A stretch of 64,000 nucleotides of DNA from Limnohabitans curvus (GTDB taxonomy: Bacteria; Pseudomonadota; Gammaproteobacteria; Burkholderiales; Burkholderiaceae_C). The notes beneath the pieces are model-generated. The model was not told where the DNA came from. It saw nothing but the letters and a program-made list of their open reading frames with translations, and ran no database searches. The first letter of the stretch is position 1. Every line of letters begins with the position of its first letter. This document shows positions 18,437-26,604 of this stretch, piece after piece. Location of the stretch: positions 1,364,001 to 1,428,000 of the forward strand of contig NZ_NESP01000001.1 of assembly GCF_003063475.1 (NCBI RefSeq). Reading direction: 5' to 3'. Made by a program: the position numbers and the translations under genes.

Positions 18437-21400
18437 TCAGTTCTGAGTCGACCACTGGGCTTTCAAGCTGTTCCACTTCTCACGGGCAGCCGCCAAGTGG
18501 CGCGCTTTGACATGGCCAAATCCCTTGATTTGTTCAGGGATTCGCGCGATCTCGACCGCCAACGCATGGTTGCTGGCGTTGAGCTGGCTCACCAACACAT
18601 CCACACTTGTGCGGTATTGCTGGATGAGGGCACGCTCGGTGCGGCGCTCTTCGGTGTACCCAAACACATCCAAAGCGCTGCCTCTGAGCCACTTGAAACG
18701 TTTGAGCACTTTGAAGCCCGTCAGCATGAGCGGTCCAAACTTTTGCTTTTGCAATTCGCCCTTGGCGTTGGTCTTGGCGGTCAACGGCGGGGCCAAGTGG
18801 TAGTTGAGCGTGTAGTTGCCTTCAAACATCCCGTCGATCTTTTGCAAGAAAGCGGTGTCGGTGTGCAAGCGCGCCACTTCGTACTCATCTTTGTAGGCCA
18901 TGAGTTTGAAAAGGTTGCGTGCCACCGCTTCGGTCAGCGTGGTTTTGTGCAGCGGCACCTCCGCCTCACGCACACGCTCAACCAGCGCACGGTAGCGGTT
19001 GGCATAAGCCGCGTTTTGGTAGTCGGTGAGAAATGCCACGCGCTTGGCAATGAGCGCATCGACGCCTTCAGGCTTGTGGAATTGCACCACTTGTTCAGGC
19101 GCGAGCAACGCTTGCACGGCCTCCCAATGCACCGCGCAATGACGGCCCCATTCAAACGCGGCTTTGTTTTGTGCAACGGCCATGTCGTTGAGTTCCATCG
19201 CGCGCATCAAGGCTTCGCGTCCCAATGGGACCCAACCTTTTTGCCAAGCAAAGCCCAAGACCATGGGGTTCACAAAAATGCTGTCGCCCAGCACTTGCGT
19301 GGCCACGCGGTCTGCATCAAAGGCGCTCACGCCCTCGGTGCCCACGGTGTGCACGATTTCGGCTACGCACGCTTCACCGGGGTTCTCCCAGTTGGCATTG
19401 CGCACAAAAGCTGCGGTGGGTGCGCTGTGCGCGTTGAGCGCCACATGGGTGCGCCCTGCACGCATGCGTTGCAAGGTTTCTTTGCCGGCCACCACGATGG
19501 GGTCGCAACCAATCACGAGGTCTGCCGCAGCAAGACCCACACGCGTGGTACGAATGTCATCTGGGTGGTTGGCAATCAACACATGGCTCCAAGTGGCACC
19601 GCCTTTTTGCGCAAGACCCGCTGCGTCTTGCGTGACCACGCCTTTGCCTTCGATGTGCGCGGCCATACCCAACAACTGGCCAATGGTGATGACCCCCGTG
19701 CCACCCACCCCTGCCACCACCATGCCCCACGCGTGGGTGGTGTCGGGCAGCTTGGGTTCGGGCAATTCAAGCGCAGGCAGTGCCATGCGCGACACGCCCT
19801 TGGCTTTCTTTTTCAAGCTGCCGCCTTCCACCGTGACGAAGCTCGGGCAAAAGCCTTTCACGCAACTGATGTCTTTGTTGCACGTGCTTTGGTTGATGGT
19901 GCGTTTGCGACCGAACTCGGTTTCGAGTGGCTCCACACTCATGCAGTTGCTTTGCACGCCGCAGTCACCGCAGCCTTCGCACACGAGTTCGTTGATCATC
20001 ACGCGCAAGGCTGGATCGGCCATGGTGCCGCGTTTGCGACGGCGGCGTTTTTCGGTGGCGCAAGTTTGGTCATAGATGATGACGGTGCAACCTTTGATCT
20101 CCCGCATCTCACGTTGAATGTGATCCAGCTCATCGCGGTGGAACACCGCCACGCCATCGACCAAACCCACGCCTTCGTATTTTTCGGGCTCATCCGTCAC
20201 CACGGTGATGCGTTGCGCGCCTTCGGCCTTCATGCTTTGCGCGATTTGCAAAACGCTGTGACCCTCTGGCCTTTCGCCCACGCGTTGGCCACCCGTCATC
20301 GCCACCGCATCGTTGTAGAGCAGCTTGTAGGTGATGTTCACACCCGCCGCAATGCTTTGGCGAATCGCCAGGATGCCGCTGTGGAAGTACGTGCCATCGC
20401 CCAAGTTGGCGAAGATGTGTTGGTCGTTCACAAACGGCTGCTGGCCCACCCAAGGCACGCCCTCGCCACCCATTTGTGTGAAGCCATGGGTGTCGCGGTC
20501 CATCCACAACACCATGAAATGGCAACCGATGCCGGCCATGGCGCGTGAGCCTTCGGGCACTTTGGTGGAGGTGTTGTGCGGACAGCCGGAACAGAACCAA
20601 GGCATGCGGTCAGCCTTTAACGTGACCGCCGTCATGGCTTGTTCTTTGGCCGTGATGATGGCCAGCTGCGCGTTGATGCGTGCGGTGGTGTCGGCATCCA
20701 CGCCGAGCTTCAAGACGCGTTGCGCAATGGCCTTGGCAATGAGTGCGGGGTTCAAGTCGGCATTGGCGCGCAACAAGGTGTTGGCGCTGGGGTTGGGCAT
20801 GGACCATTCGCCGCCACCGCCGAAGAGGCTGTCTGGCCCTTGGTCACCGCCCATGTCGTTGAACTTGCCCAGCACATTGGGGCGCACATCGGCGCGCCAG
20901 TTGTACAGCTCTTCTTTGAGTTGGTACTCAATGACTTGGCGCTTTTCTTCAATCACCAAAATTTCTTGCAAGCCCTGGGCAAACTCGCGTGTGAGCTGCG
21001 CGTCCAACGGCCACACCACGGCCACCTTGTGCAAGCGAATGCCCAAGCGGCGGCAGGTGTCGTCGTCCAACCCCAAGTCAAGCAAAGCTTGGCGCGTGTC
21101 GTTGTAGGCCTTGCCACTGGTGATCAAGCCCAAACGGTCATTCGGTCCTTCGATGACGTTGTGGTTCAAACGATTGGCACGCACATACGCAAGGGCCGCG
21201 TACCACTTGTAGTCAAACAAACGCGCTTCTTGCTCCAACGCGGTATCGGGCCAGCGGATGTGCAAGCCGCCCGCAGGCATTTCAAACTCAGGGATGACGA
21301 TGTTCACACGGTGCGGGTCAATCACCGCGGTAGAACTGGACTCCACAATTTCTTGAATCGTCTTCATGCCCGACCACACACCGCTGAAACGGCTCATGGC

Positions 21401-21997
21401 AATCGCGTGCAAACCCAAATCCAAAATTTCTTGCACGCTGCTCGGAAAGAACACGGGCGTGCCGCAAGCTTTGAAAATGTGGTCGCTTTGGTGAACAGCG
21501 GTGGAGCTTTTGGCCACATGGTCGTCACCAGCAATGGCCAGCACGCCGCCCCACGGGGTGGTGCCTGCCATGTTGGCGTGTTTGAACACATCCGAGCAAC
21601 GGTCCACGCCCGGGCCCTTGCCATACCAAATGCCAAACACACCATCAAACTTGTTGCTGCCTTGTGGCGCAAAGCCGAGCTGCTGCGTGCCCCACAACGC
21701 GGTAGCCGCCAACTCTTCGTTGACACCCGGCTGAAACACAATGTTTTGCGCTTCTAAGTAAGGCTTGGCTTTCCACAACGATTGGTCATACGTACCCAGG
21801 GGTGAACCGCGATAACCGCTGATAAAGCCGGCTGTGTTTTTGCCTTGCAGCGCATCGCGTTGGCGCTGCAACATGGGCAGCTTGACCAGCGCTTGCACAC
21901 CACTCATGAACGCACGGCCCACATCGAGGCTGTATTTGTCGTCCAGCGTCACGGTGTCCAGGGCGCGGCGAAGGGAATCGGACATGGGTGCGTTCAT
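18437..21997 (-). CDS. Indolepyruvate ferredoxin oxidoreductase, fused subunits
   Basis: A 1186-residue fused 2-oxoacid:acceptor oxidoreductase of the indolepyruvate type, expected to decarboxylate aryl- or branched 2-oxoacids to acyl-CoA using thiamine diphosphate and iron-sulfur clusters. The TPP-linked region includes CSGCPHNTST (near 469). Cysteine clusters VCEGCGDCG (near 671) and CNKDISCVKGFCPSF (near 700) resemble ferredoxin ligands. GVGGTGVITIGQ (near 755) starts the gamma-type domain. The start gives MNAPMSDSLRRAL with CGGAGA upstream. It is divergent from an Lrp/AsnC regulator, which is the likely controller. Confidence 0.9.
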   Translation of the reverse strand: MNAPMSDSLRRALDTVTLDDKYSLDVGRAFMSGVQALVKLPMLQRQRDALQGKNTAGFISGYRGSPLGTYDQSLWKAKPYLEAQNIVFQPGVNEELAATALWGTQQLGFAPQGSNKFDGVFGIWYGKGPGVDRCSDVFKHANMAGTTPWGGVLAIAGDDHVAKSSTAVHQSDHIFKACGTPVFFPSSVQEILDLGLHAIAMSRFSGVWSGMKTIQEIVESSSTAVIDPHRVNIVIPEFEMPAGGLHIRWPDTALEQEARLFDYKWYAALAYVRANRLNHNVIEGPNDRLGLITSGKAYNDTRQALLDLGLDDDTCRRLGIRLHKVAVVWPLDAQLTREFAQGLQEILVIEEKRQVIEYQLKEELYNWRADVRPNVLGKFNDMGGDQGPDSLFGGGGEWSMPNPSANTLLRANADLNPALIAKAIAQRVLKLGVDADTTARINAQLAIITAKEQAMTAVTLKADRMPWFCSGCPHNTSTKVPEGSRAMAGIGCHFMVLWMDRDTHGFTQMGGEGVPWVGQQPFVNDQHIFANLGDGTYFHSGILAIRQSIAAGVNITYKLLYNDAVAMTGGQRVGERPEGHSVLQIAQSMKAEGAQRITVVTDEPEKYEGVGLVDGVAVFHRDELDHIQREMREIKGCTVIIYDQTCATEKRRRRKRGTMADPALRVMINELVCEGCGDCGVQSNCMSVEPLETEFGRKRTINQSTCNKDISCVKGFCPSFVTVEGGSLKKKAKGVSRMALPALELPEPKLPDTTHAWGMVVAGVGGTGVITIGQLLGMAAHIEGKGVVTQDAAGLAQKGGATWSHVLIANHPDDIRTTRVGLAAADLVIGCDPIVVAGKETLQRMRAGRTHVALNAHSAPTAAFVRNANWENPGEACVAEIVHTVGTEGVSAFDADRVATQVLGDSIFVNPMVLGFAWQKGWVPLGREALMRAMELNDMAVAQNKAAFEWGRHCAVHWEAVQALLAPEQVVQFHKPEGVDALIAKRVAFLTDYQNAAYANRYRALVERVREAEVPLHKTTLTEAVARNLFKLMAYKDEYEVARLHTDTAFLQKIDGMFEGNYTLNYHLAPPLTAKTNAKGELQKQKFGPLMLTGFKVLKRFKWLRGSALDVFGYTEERRTERALIQQYRTSVDVLVSQLNASNHALAVEIARIPEQIKGFGHVKARHLAAAREKWNSLKAQWSTQN

Positions 21998-22138
21998 CGG
22001 TGTCTCCGTTTGTTTTGTGTTTGAAGCAAAGTGTAGGGTTGCAACCCAGATAAAGGTTTGCGTTTTTCGCTCTGAATCAGCCTCTTTGCGCAAGATTCTT
22101 TCTAAAATCTTCACATAACGAAACAAAGGAGCGCAAGC

Positions 22139-22615
22139 TTGGAAACACTCGACAAATTTGATCTTGCCATCTTGGGCGAATTACAAGCCGATGCACGCCT
22201 GACCAATGCAGAGTTGGCGCAACGCGTGGGCCTGAGCGCCGCGCCATGTTGGCGGCGTGTGCGTGTGCTCGAAGAAGAGGGCTACATCACGGGTTACCGC
22301 GCTGAAATCAACCGCCACAAAATTGGTTTGGGCGTGTTGGCATTTGTGCGAGTAGATGCCGAACGCAACACGGGCGATGTGGCGCGCAAACTCGAAGTGG
22401 CGATTCGCAAAATTCCGGAAATCGTGGCTTGCCACTACATCAGCGGCACCGGCACGTTTGAGCTGCAAGTGGTGTCTCAAGACTTAGAAAGCTTCAGCCA
22501 ATTTGCACGCGAGGTGCTGATCAACTTGCCACACGTGAAGGACATTCACACCAGTTTTTCCTTGGGCGAAGTCAAAGCCAGCGGCGCCTTGCCACTGACG
22601 CATTTGAAAAAATAA
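22139..22615 (+). CDS. Lrp/AsnC-family transcriptional regulator
   Basis: A 158-residue regulator with an N-terminal helix-turn-helix (LDKFDLAILGELQADARLT... then LAQRVGLS and CWRRVRVLEEEGYI) and a C-terminal ligand-binding RAM/AsnC domain (IVACHYISGTGTFELQV). The start is a TTG with AAAGGAG at good spacing, an unusual initiation codon. It is divergent from the indolepyruvate oxidoreductase gene with 141 bp between the starts. Regulators of this type often sense amino acids, so local control of 2-oxoacid metabolism is a reasonable inference. Confidence 0.9.
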   Translation: METLDKFDLAILGELQADARLTNAELAQRVGLSAAPCWRRVRVLEEEGYITGYRAEINRHKIGLGVLAFVRVDAERNTGDVARKLEVAIRKIPEIVACHYISGTGTFELQVVSQDLESFSQFAREVLINLPHVKDIHTSFSLGEVKASGALPLTHLKK

Positions 22616-22627
22616 ATCAGCGGTTCA

Positions 22628-23824
22628 TCACTTGGGCCACAACACCCACAAACGCAGGCCCTGCTTCATGCGGCCCGCAAAGTCGCCCGCCTCTGGCCCT
22701 GTGCCGGCAAAGTAATCGGCACGCACCGCGCCCACGATGGCGCTGCCGGTGTCTTGCGCAAACACCAAGCGCTGCAAGTTGGCATTCGGGCCCGCACTGG
22801 CCAACCACACCGGCGTGCCATAAGGAATCGAGTCTTTGTCCACCGCAATGGAGCGGCCAGAGGTCAGCGGCACACCTTGTGCGCCGCGTGGCCCTAGGTC
22901 GGCCTCAGCTGCGCTGCGCGTTTCCTCGCGGAAAAACACATAGCGGGGGTTGCTCCACAACATCTCTTGCACCAAGCGCGGGTTGCTTTGTTGTGCGCTG
23001 ACAATCCAAGCTTTGATGCCGGGCCAAGAAGCATCGCGAATCAAGCCGCGGTCCAACAACCAACGGCCCACGCTTTGGTACGGCTGTTCGTTCGAGCCTG
23101 CAAACGCCAAGCGCACGATGCGCGTGGTGCCATCGGGGTTGGCGATGCGCACGCGGCCCGAACCTTGGATGTGCAACACCAAGGCGTCAATCGGGTCAGC
23201 GAGCCACGCCACTTCTCGGCCACGCAAGGCATCACGCGCTTGAGGGTTGGTGTCGATCTCTTGTCGGCTGAACCACGGGCGACCTGCGCGACGCGCTTCG
23301 GCCAAGCCCTCGGGCGGCGCGTACAAAGGCACTTCAAAACCGGGGCGCATTTGGGCCGACGCATCAAACAACGGCTCGTAATAGCTGGTGAGCAAACCGT
23401 CGCTCGCACCATCCAAAGATTCAACCCGATACGGCTGCAAGCGGCCCATCATCCACAGGCGGCGGTCATCGTCGCTGCCCAGCATGAGCTGACGCACATC
23501 TTTGCAAAGAGGCGCAAACAAAGGGCCGGGGCGTTCGCAGTTTTGCAGCCACGCATTCCATGCGTCTTGCATTTGGTCGTTTTGCCAGCCGGGCACCTCG
23601 CTCCACGACGCAGCCACCCAGCGGCTGCGATAACTCTGTTGGGGACTCGGTGTGCCAGGCGTGCCTGCCAAGCTGCCTGTCGTGCGCGGCGCATCCGCAG
23701 GGGTTCGCGCAGCTGAAGGCGGCGTGCGTCCGTAGTCGCTCACAGGTGCATGGCGCGTGGTGCCGCAAGCCACCAAGCTTCCTACAATCAAGGCCCACGT
23801 CAAACGCCACAGGATTTGTCTCAT
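22628..23824 (-). CDS. mltA: Membrane-bound lytic murein transglycosylase A
   Basis: Outer-membrane lipoprotein that cleaves peptidoglycan glycan strands with formation of anhydromuramic ends. The chosen start gives MRQILWRLTW and a lipobox ending at Cys20 (SLVAC), 398 residues in total. The MltA domain contains LTSYYEPLFDAS and VLHIQGSGRVR. The C-terminal 3D domain has SIAVDKDSIPYGTPVWL and DTGSAIVGAVRADYF with conserved aspartates. Longer upstream readings have no ribosome site or lipoprotein logic. Its ATG overlaps the ATG of a small gene on the other strand. Confidence 0.92.
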   Translation of the reverse strand: MRQILWRLTWALIVGSLVACGTTRHAPVSDYGRTPPSAARTPADAPRTTGSLAGTPGTPSPQQSYRSRWVAASWSEVPGWQNDQMQDAWNAWLQNCERPGPLFAPLCKDVRQLMLGSDDDRRLWMMGRLQPYRVESLDGASDGLLTSYYEPLFDASAQMRPGFEVPLYAPPEGLAEARRAGRPWFSRQEIDTNPQARDALRGREVAWLADPIDALVLHIQGSGRVRIANPDGTTRIVRLAFAGSNEQPYQSVGRWLLDRGLIRDASWPGIKAWIVSAQQSNPRLVQEMLWSNPRYVFFREETRSAAEADLGPRGAQGVPLTSGRSIAVDKDSIPYGTPVWLASAGPNANLQRLVFAQDTGSAIVGAVRADYFAGTGPEAGDFAGRMKQGLRLWVLWPK

Positions 23825-23963
23825 GCTGTTAATTTTGCTAGAAGCGCTCGGCGCAGGTTGCATCTTGGTATTGATCGTGTGGTGGACCATGTTCTCAGGT
23901 CGTGCAGAGGCCGAAGCAGAGCACCGTGCGGCGCAGCAAGAAGCCGCCAAAGACAAGCCGTGA
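23823..23963 (+). CDS. Small single-span membrane protein, unknown function
   Basis: A 46-residue protein with one hydrophobic helix (LILLEALGAGCILVLIVWW) and a charged C-terminal tail (AEAEHRAAQQEAAKDKP). AGGA lies about eight bases before the ATG. Its start codon overlaps the mltA start codon on the opposite strand (CATG), and its stop is one base from the stop of the response regulator gene. I recall similar tiny proteins in Comamonadaceae, but I cannot assign a function. Confidence 0.55.
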   Translation: MLLILLEALGAGCILVLIVWWTMFSGRAEAEAEHRAAQQEAAKDKP

Positions 23964-23964
23964 C

Positions 23965-24600
23965 TCACTCGCCGCGCAGCAAGTTGGCCAACTCGACGGC
24001 CGACTTCACATTCATTTTGTCAAACACGCGGGCGCGGTGCACTTCCACCGTACGCACGCTGATGTCGAGCTGATCTGCGATCAGTTTGTTGGGCAAGCCC
24101 TCCACCACCAAGTGCATCACGTCGCGTTCGCGCTCGGTCAAGTCTGCCAAGTTGTGTTGCAAATTTTGTTTGGTGCGCAGGCTTTGCAAGGTTTGCGCCG
24201 AGCGCGCCAAGGCTTGTTCAATGCGGTCGACCAAGGCGTTGTCTGAGAACGGTTTTTCACAGAAGTCAAAAGCACCGCGCTTGACCGAATCCACGGCGGT
24301 GGGCACGTCGGCATGGCCCGTCAAGAAAATCACGGGCAGCGCATCCAAGAGCTGACGTTCGATGAGTTGCTCAAACAAAGCCAGGCCACTCATGCCGGGC
24401 ATGCGCACATCGAGCAGCAAACACCCAGGCTGCGTGGGCTGCCAAGGGCTGCTGCCCGCATCCAAAAATTCAGCGAAGGCGTCGGCACTTTCAAAGGATT
24501 GACTGGGCAAGCGACGCGAGCGCAGCAGCCACGCCAAGGCTTCGCGCACGCCAGCGTCGTCGTCAACGATAAAAACCAAAGCGTCTTCTGTGGGTTGCAT
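23965..24600 (-). CDS. Response regulator, FixJ/NarL type
   Basis: A 211-residue two-component regulator. The receiver domain has VDDDAGVRE, the phosphoacceptor Asp64 in LLLDVRMPG and the conserved Lys in CEKPF (about residue 120). The C-terminal LuxR-type helix-turn-helix has LTEREREVM-like LTERERDVMHLVVEG and ANK... replaced by NKLIADQL, followed by VEVHRARVF. It lies three bases downstream of the histidine kinase stop and is its evident partner. The pair resembles DctS/DctR-type systems that respond to organic acids, but the signal is not evident. Confidence 0.88.
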   Translation of the reverse strand: MQPTEDALVFIVDDDAGVREALAWLLRSRRLPSQSFESADAFAEFLDAGSSPWQPTQPGCLLLDVRMPGMSGLALFEQLIERQLLDALPVIFLTGHADVPTAVDSVKRGAFDFCEKPFSDNALVDRIEQALARSAQTLQSLRTKQNLQHNLADLTERERDVMHLVVEGLPNKLIADQLDISVRTVEVHRARVFDKMNVKSAVELANLLRGE

Positions 24601-24603
24601 GTG

Positions 24604-26604
24604 TCAGGTCTCGGGTGACGATTGTGGCAGGGTGAAGCTGAACACCGTGCCGCGCGGCGTGTTGGGGCGGTGCCCCAAAAATCCGCCGTGCTGTTCCACC
24701 ACGGTACGACACAAACTCAAGCCCAAGCCCATGCCTTCTTCTTTGGTGGTAAAGAAGGGTGTGAAGAGTTTTTCGGACACGCCTTCAGGAATGCCTTGGC
24801 CCAAATCGGCCACTGAAAACTCAAGCCAGCGGCTGATGGCGTTCGAGGCGGCGGGACGCACGCTGAGCGTGAGCACTTTGTTCGGCGTGTCATCGGCCAT
24901 GGCTTGCATGCCGTTGCGCGACAGATTCAACAGCACTTGCTCGACCATGGTGCGGTCACACCACACGGTGGGCAAATCAGGCGGGCATTGCACGACCACG
25001 CGCACGCCCAACTTACGGGCTTGCAAAATCACCAAAGGCATCACGTCATCCAACAAGGCACGTGGCGTGACGGCCTCGCGCGCTTGGTCGCGGCGACGCA
25101 CGAAGTCGTGCACGCTCTTGATGACCTTGCCCGCACGCTCCGCTTGCTGCCCAATGCGTTGAATGGCGCTGCTGAGCGTCTCCGCCAATTGCGGGTCTTT
25201 GACGGCGGCTTCTTGCAACAAGTTCATGCTGCCCGTGGCGTAACTGGAAATCGCGGCCAATGGTTGGTTGAGTTCATGGCTCAAGAGCGACGCCATTTCA
25301 CCCACCGTCGCCAAACGTGCCGTGGCTTGCAGGCGCTCTTGGCTGGCACGCGACACTTCTTCCACGCGGCGCTGCTCGCTGATGTCCAGCACCGCGCCCA
25401 TCCAACCCGTTTGCTCGCCCAAGGCGTTGATGAGCGGGGCTTCAAAAATCATCACCGCAAAACGCTCGCCGTTTTTGCGCATGAAGACGGACTCCACCCC
25501 CTCACGCGGCGGTGCATTGCCCGCCAACCGCAAGGCTTGGCGCTGGCCGTATTCGTCCACCATCTCTGGCGGCCAATAGGGGGCAGGAATACCGCGGCCG
25601 ATCAGCTCTTTGGCTTCAAAGCCCACCATCTCGCAAAACGCGGGGTTCACATACGTGATGCAACCTTCGTTGTCACGCGCGCGCAAACCCGTGACCAGTG
25701 AATCTTCCATCGCTTTGCGAAAGGCCAGCGCGTCAGCCAAATCCAGCTCCACGCGTTGACGGCGGCGCATGTCACGCGCCAGCATGATGAGCACGGTGAC
25801 CAAGGCAATCGCCATCGCCGTGACCAAGGCCGTCAAAACGTTGGGAAACAGATCGGGCGCACCGCGCCAACTGTCCATGCGCAACACCATGGTGTGACCG
25901 GGCAAATCCAGCAGCTGTTTGGCAATGAACACGCGCGAACCGCGGCGTGCCGTGCCATGCATGGCCAAGCGTGTGCCATCCGATTCGGTGAACGACACCT
26001 CTTGGCTGCGGGTCAGTTGCGGGCCCACCATGTTGACCAACATCTCACCCAAGGAATACGTGGCCACGGTGTAACCCGTGAGCTGCCCATCGGTGATGAC
26101 GGGCAAGCACAGATCCATGATTTCCAAACCCAAGCCATCGGCTTGCGGCACGTAGGTACTGGCGCCGTAGCCGGGGCCGCTTTGGCGACGCGCCACGCCA
26201 CAGGCTTGCACCACTTCGGGCTGGTTGGCAGCTCGGCCAAAGCGATTGAACACGGGCGCACGAAACGAGGTGTCGATGCTTTTGAGCACCCGCAATTCCG
26301 TGTCCCGCAACTCCAAACGCAACCACTCACGGTGTTCACGCAGCAATGTGTGGGCATCTTGCTCCCAAGGCGTAGCAGCTCGGTCGGCGTATTGCAGCGC
26401 TTGCAAGCTCTGCACATTGCGGGTGAGGGCGGTGCGAATGTCGCCCACGGCATCCGCCGCGTCACGCTCTAAACGGCTTTGCACTTGGCTGACTTCATAA
26501 CGCCCCGCCAACCACACCAAAGTGCTGAGCATGGACAGCACCAGCACCACCAGAAGCACCCACAGCACCCAACGGCGCACTTGTGTTCCAGCGTTGAACG
26601 GCAT
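24604..26604 (-). CDS. PAS-domain sensor histidine kinase
   Basis: A 666-residue membrane kinase. The start gives MPFNAGTQVRRW and overlaps the upstream gene's stop (TGATG). A first helix (WVLWVLLVVLVLSMLSTLVW) and a second near residue 220-240 bracket a periplasmic sensor region of about 190 residues. A PAS/PAC unit follows (GCITYVNPAFCEMVGFEAKEL). The phosphoacceptor helix has LLSHELNQPLAAISSYATG (His about residue 442) and the ATPase has DLGQGIPEG and GMGLGLSLC. It feeds the adjacent FixJ-type regulator. Organisation is like DctS; the ligand is unknown. Confidence 0.88.
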   Translation of the reverse strand: MPFNAGTQVRRWVLWVLLVVLVLSMLSTLVWLAGRYEVSQVQSRLERDAADAVGDIRTALTRNVQSLQALQYADRAATPWEQDAHTLLREHREWLRLELRDTELRVLKSIDTSFRAPVFNRFGRAANQPEVVQACGVARRQSGPGYGASTYVPQADGLGLEIMDLCLPVITDGQLTGYTVATYSLGEMLVNMVGPQLTRSQEVSFTESDGTRLAMHGTARRGSRVFIAKQLLDLPGHTMVLRMDSWRGAPDLFPNVLTALVTAMAIALVTVLIMLARDMRRRQRVELDLADALAFRKAMEDSLVTGLRARDNEGCITYVNPAFCEMVGFEAKELIGRGIPAPYWPPEMVDEYGQRQALRLAGNAPPREGVESVFMRKNGERFAVMIFEAPLINALGEQTGWMGAVLDISEQRRVEEVSRASQERLQATARLATVGEMASLLSHELNQPLAAISSYATGSMNLLQEAAVKDPQLAETLSSAIQRIGQQAERAGKVIKSVHDFVRRRDQAREAVTPRALLDDVMPLVILQARKLGVRVVVQCPPDLPTVWCDRTMVEQVLLNLSRNGMQAMADDTPNKVLTLSVRPAASNAISRWLEFSVADLGQGIPEGVSEKLFTPFFTTKEEGMGLGLSLCRTVVEQHGGFLGHRPNTPRGTVFSFTLPQSSPET

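Noticed and set aside
18383-20548. Long open frame (about 720 codons) on the plus strand inside the indolepyruvate oxidoreductase gene
   Set aside because: It is antisense to a clearly real gene with iron-sulfur and TPP motifs, and its own translation is rich in His, Arg and Ala without any domain pattern, as expected for a GC-driven shadow frame.
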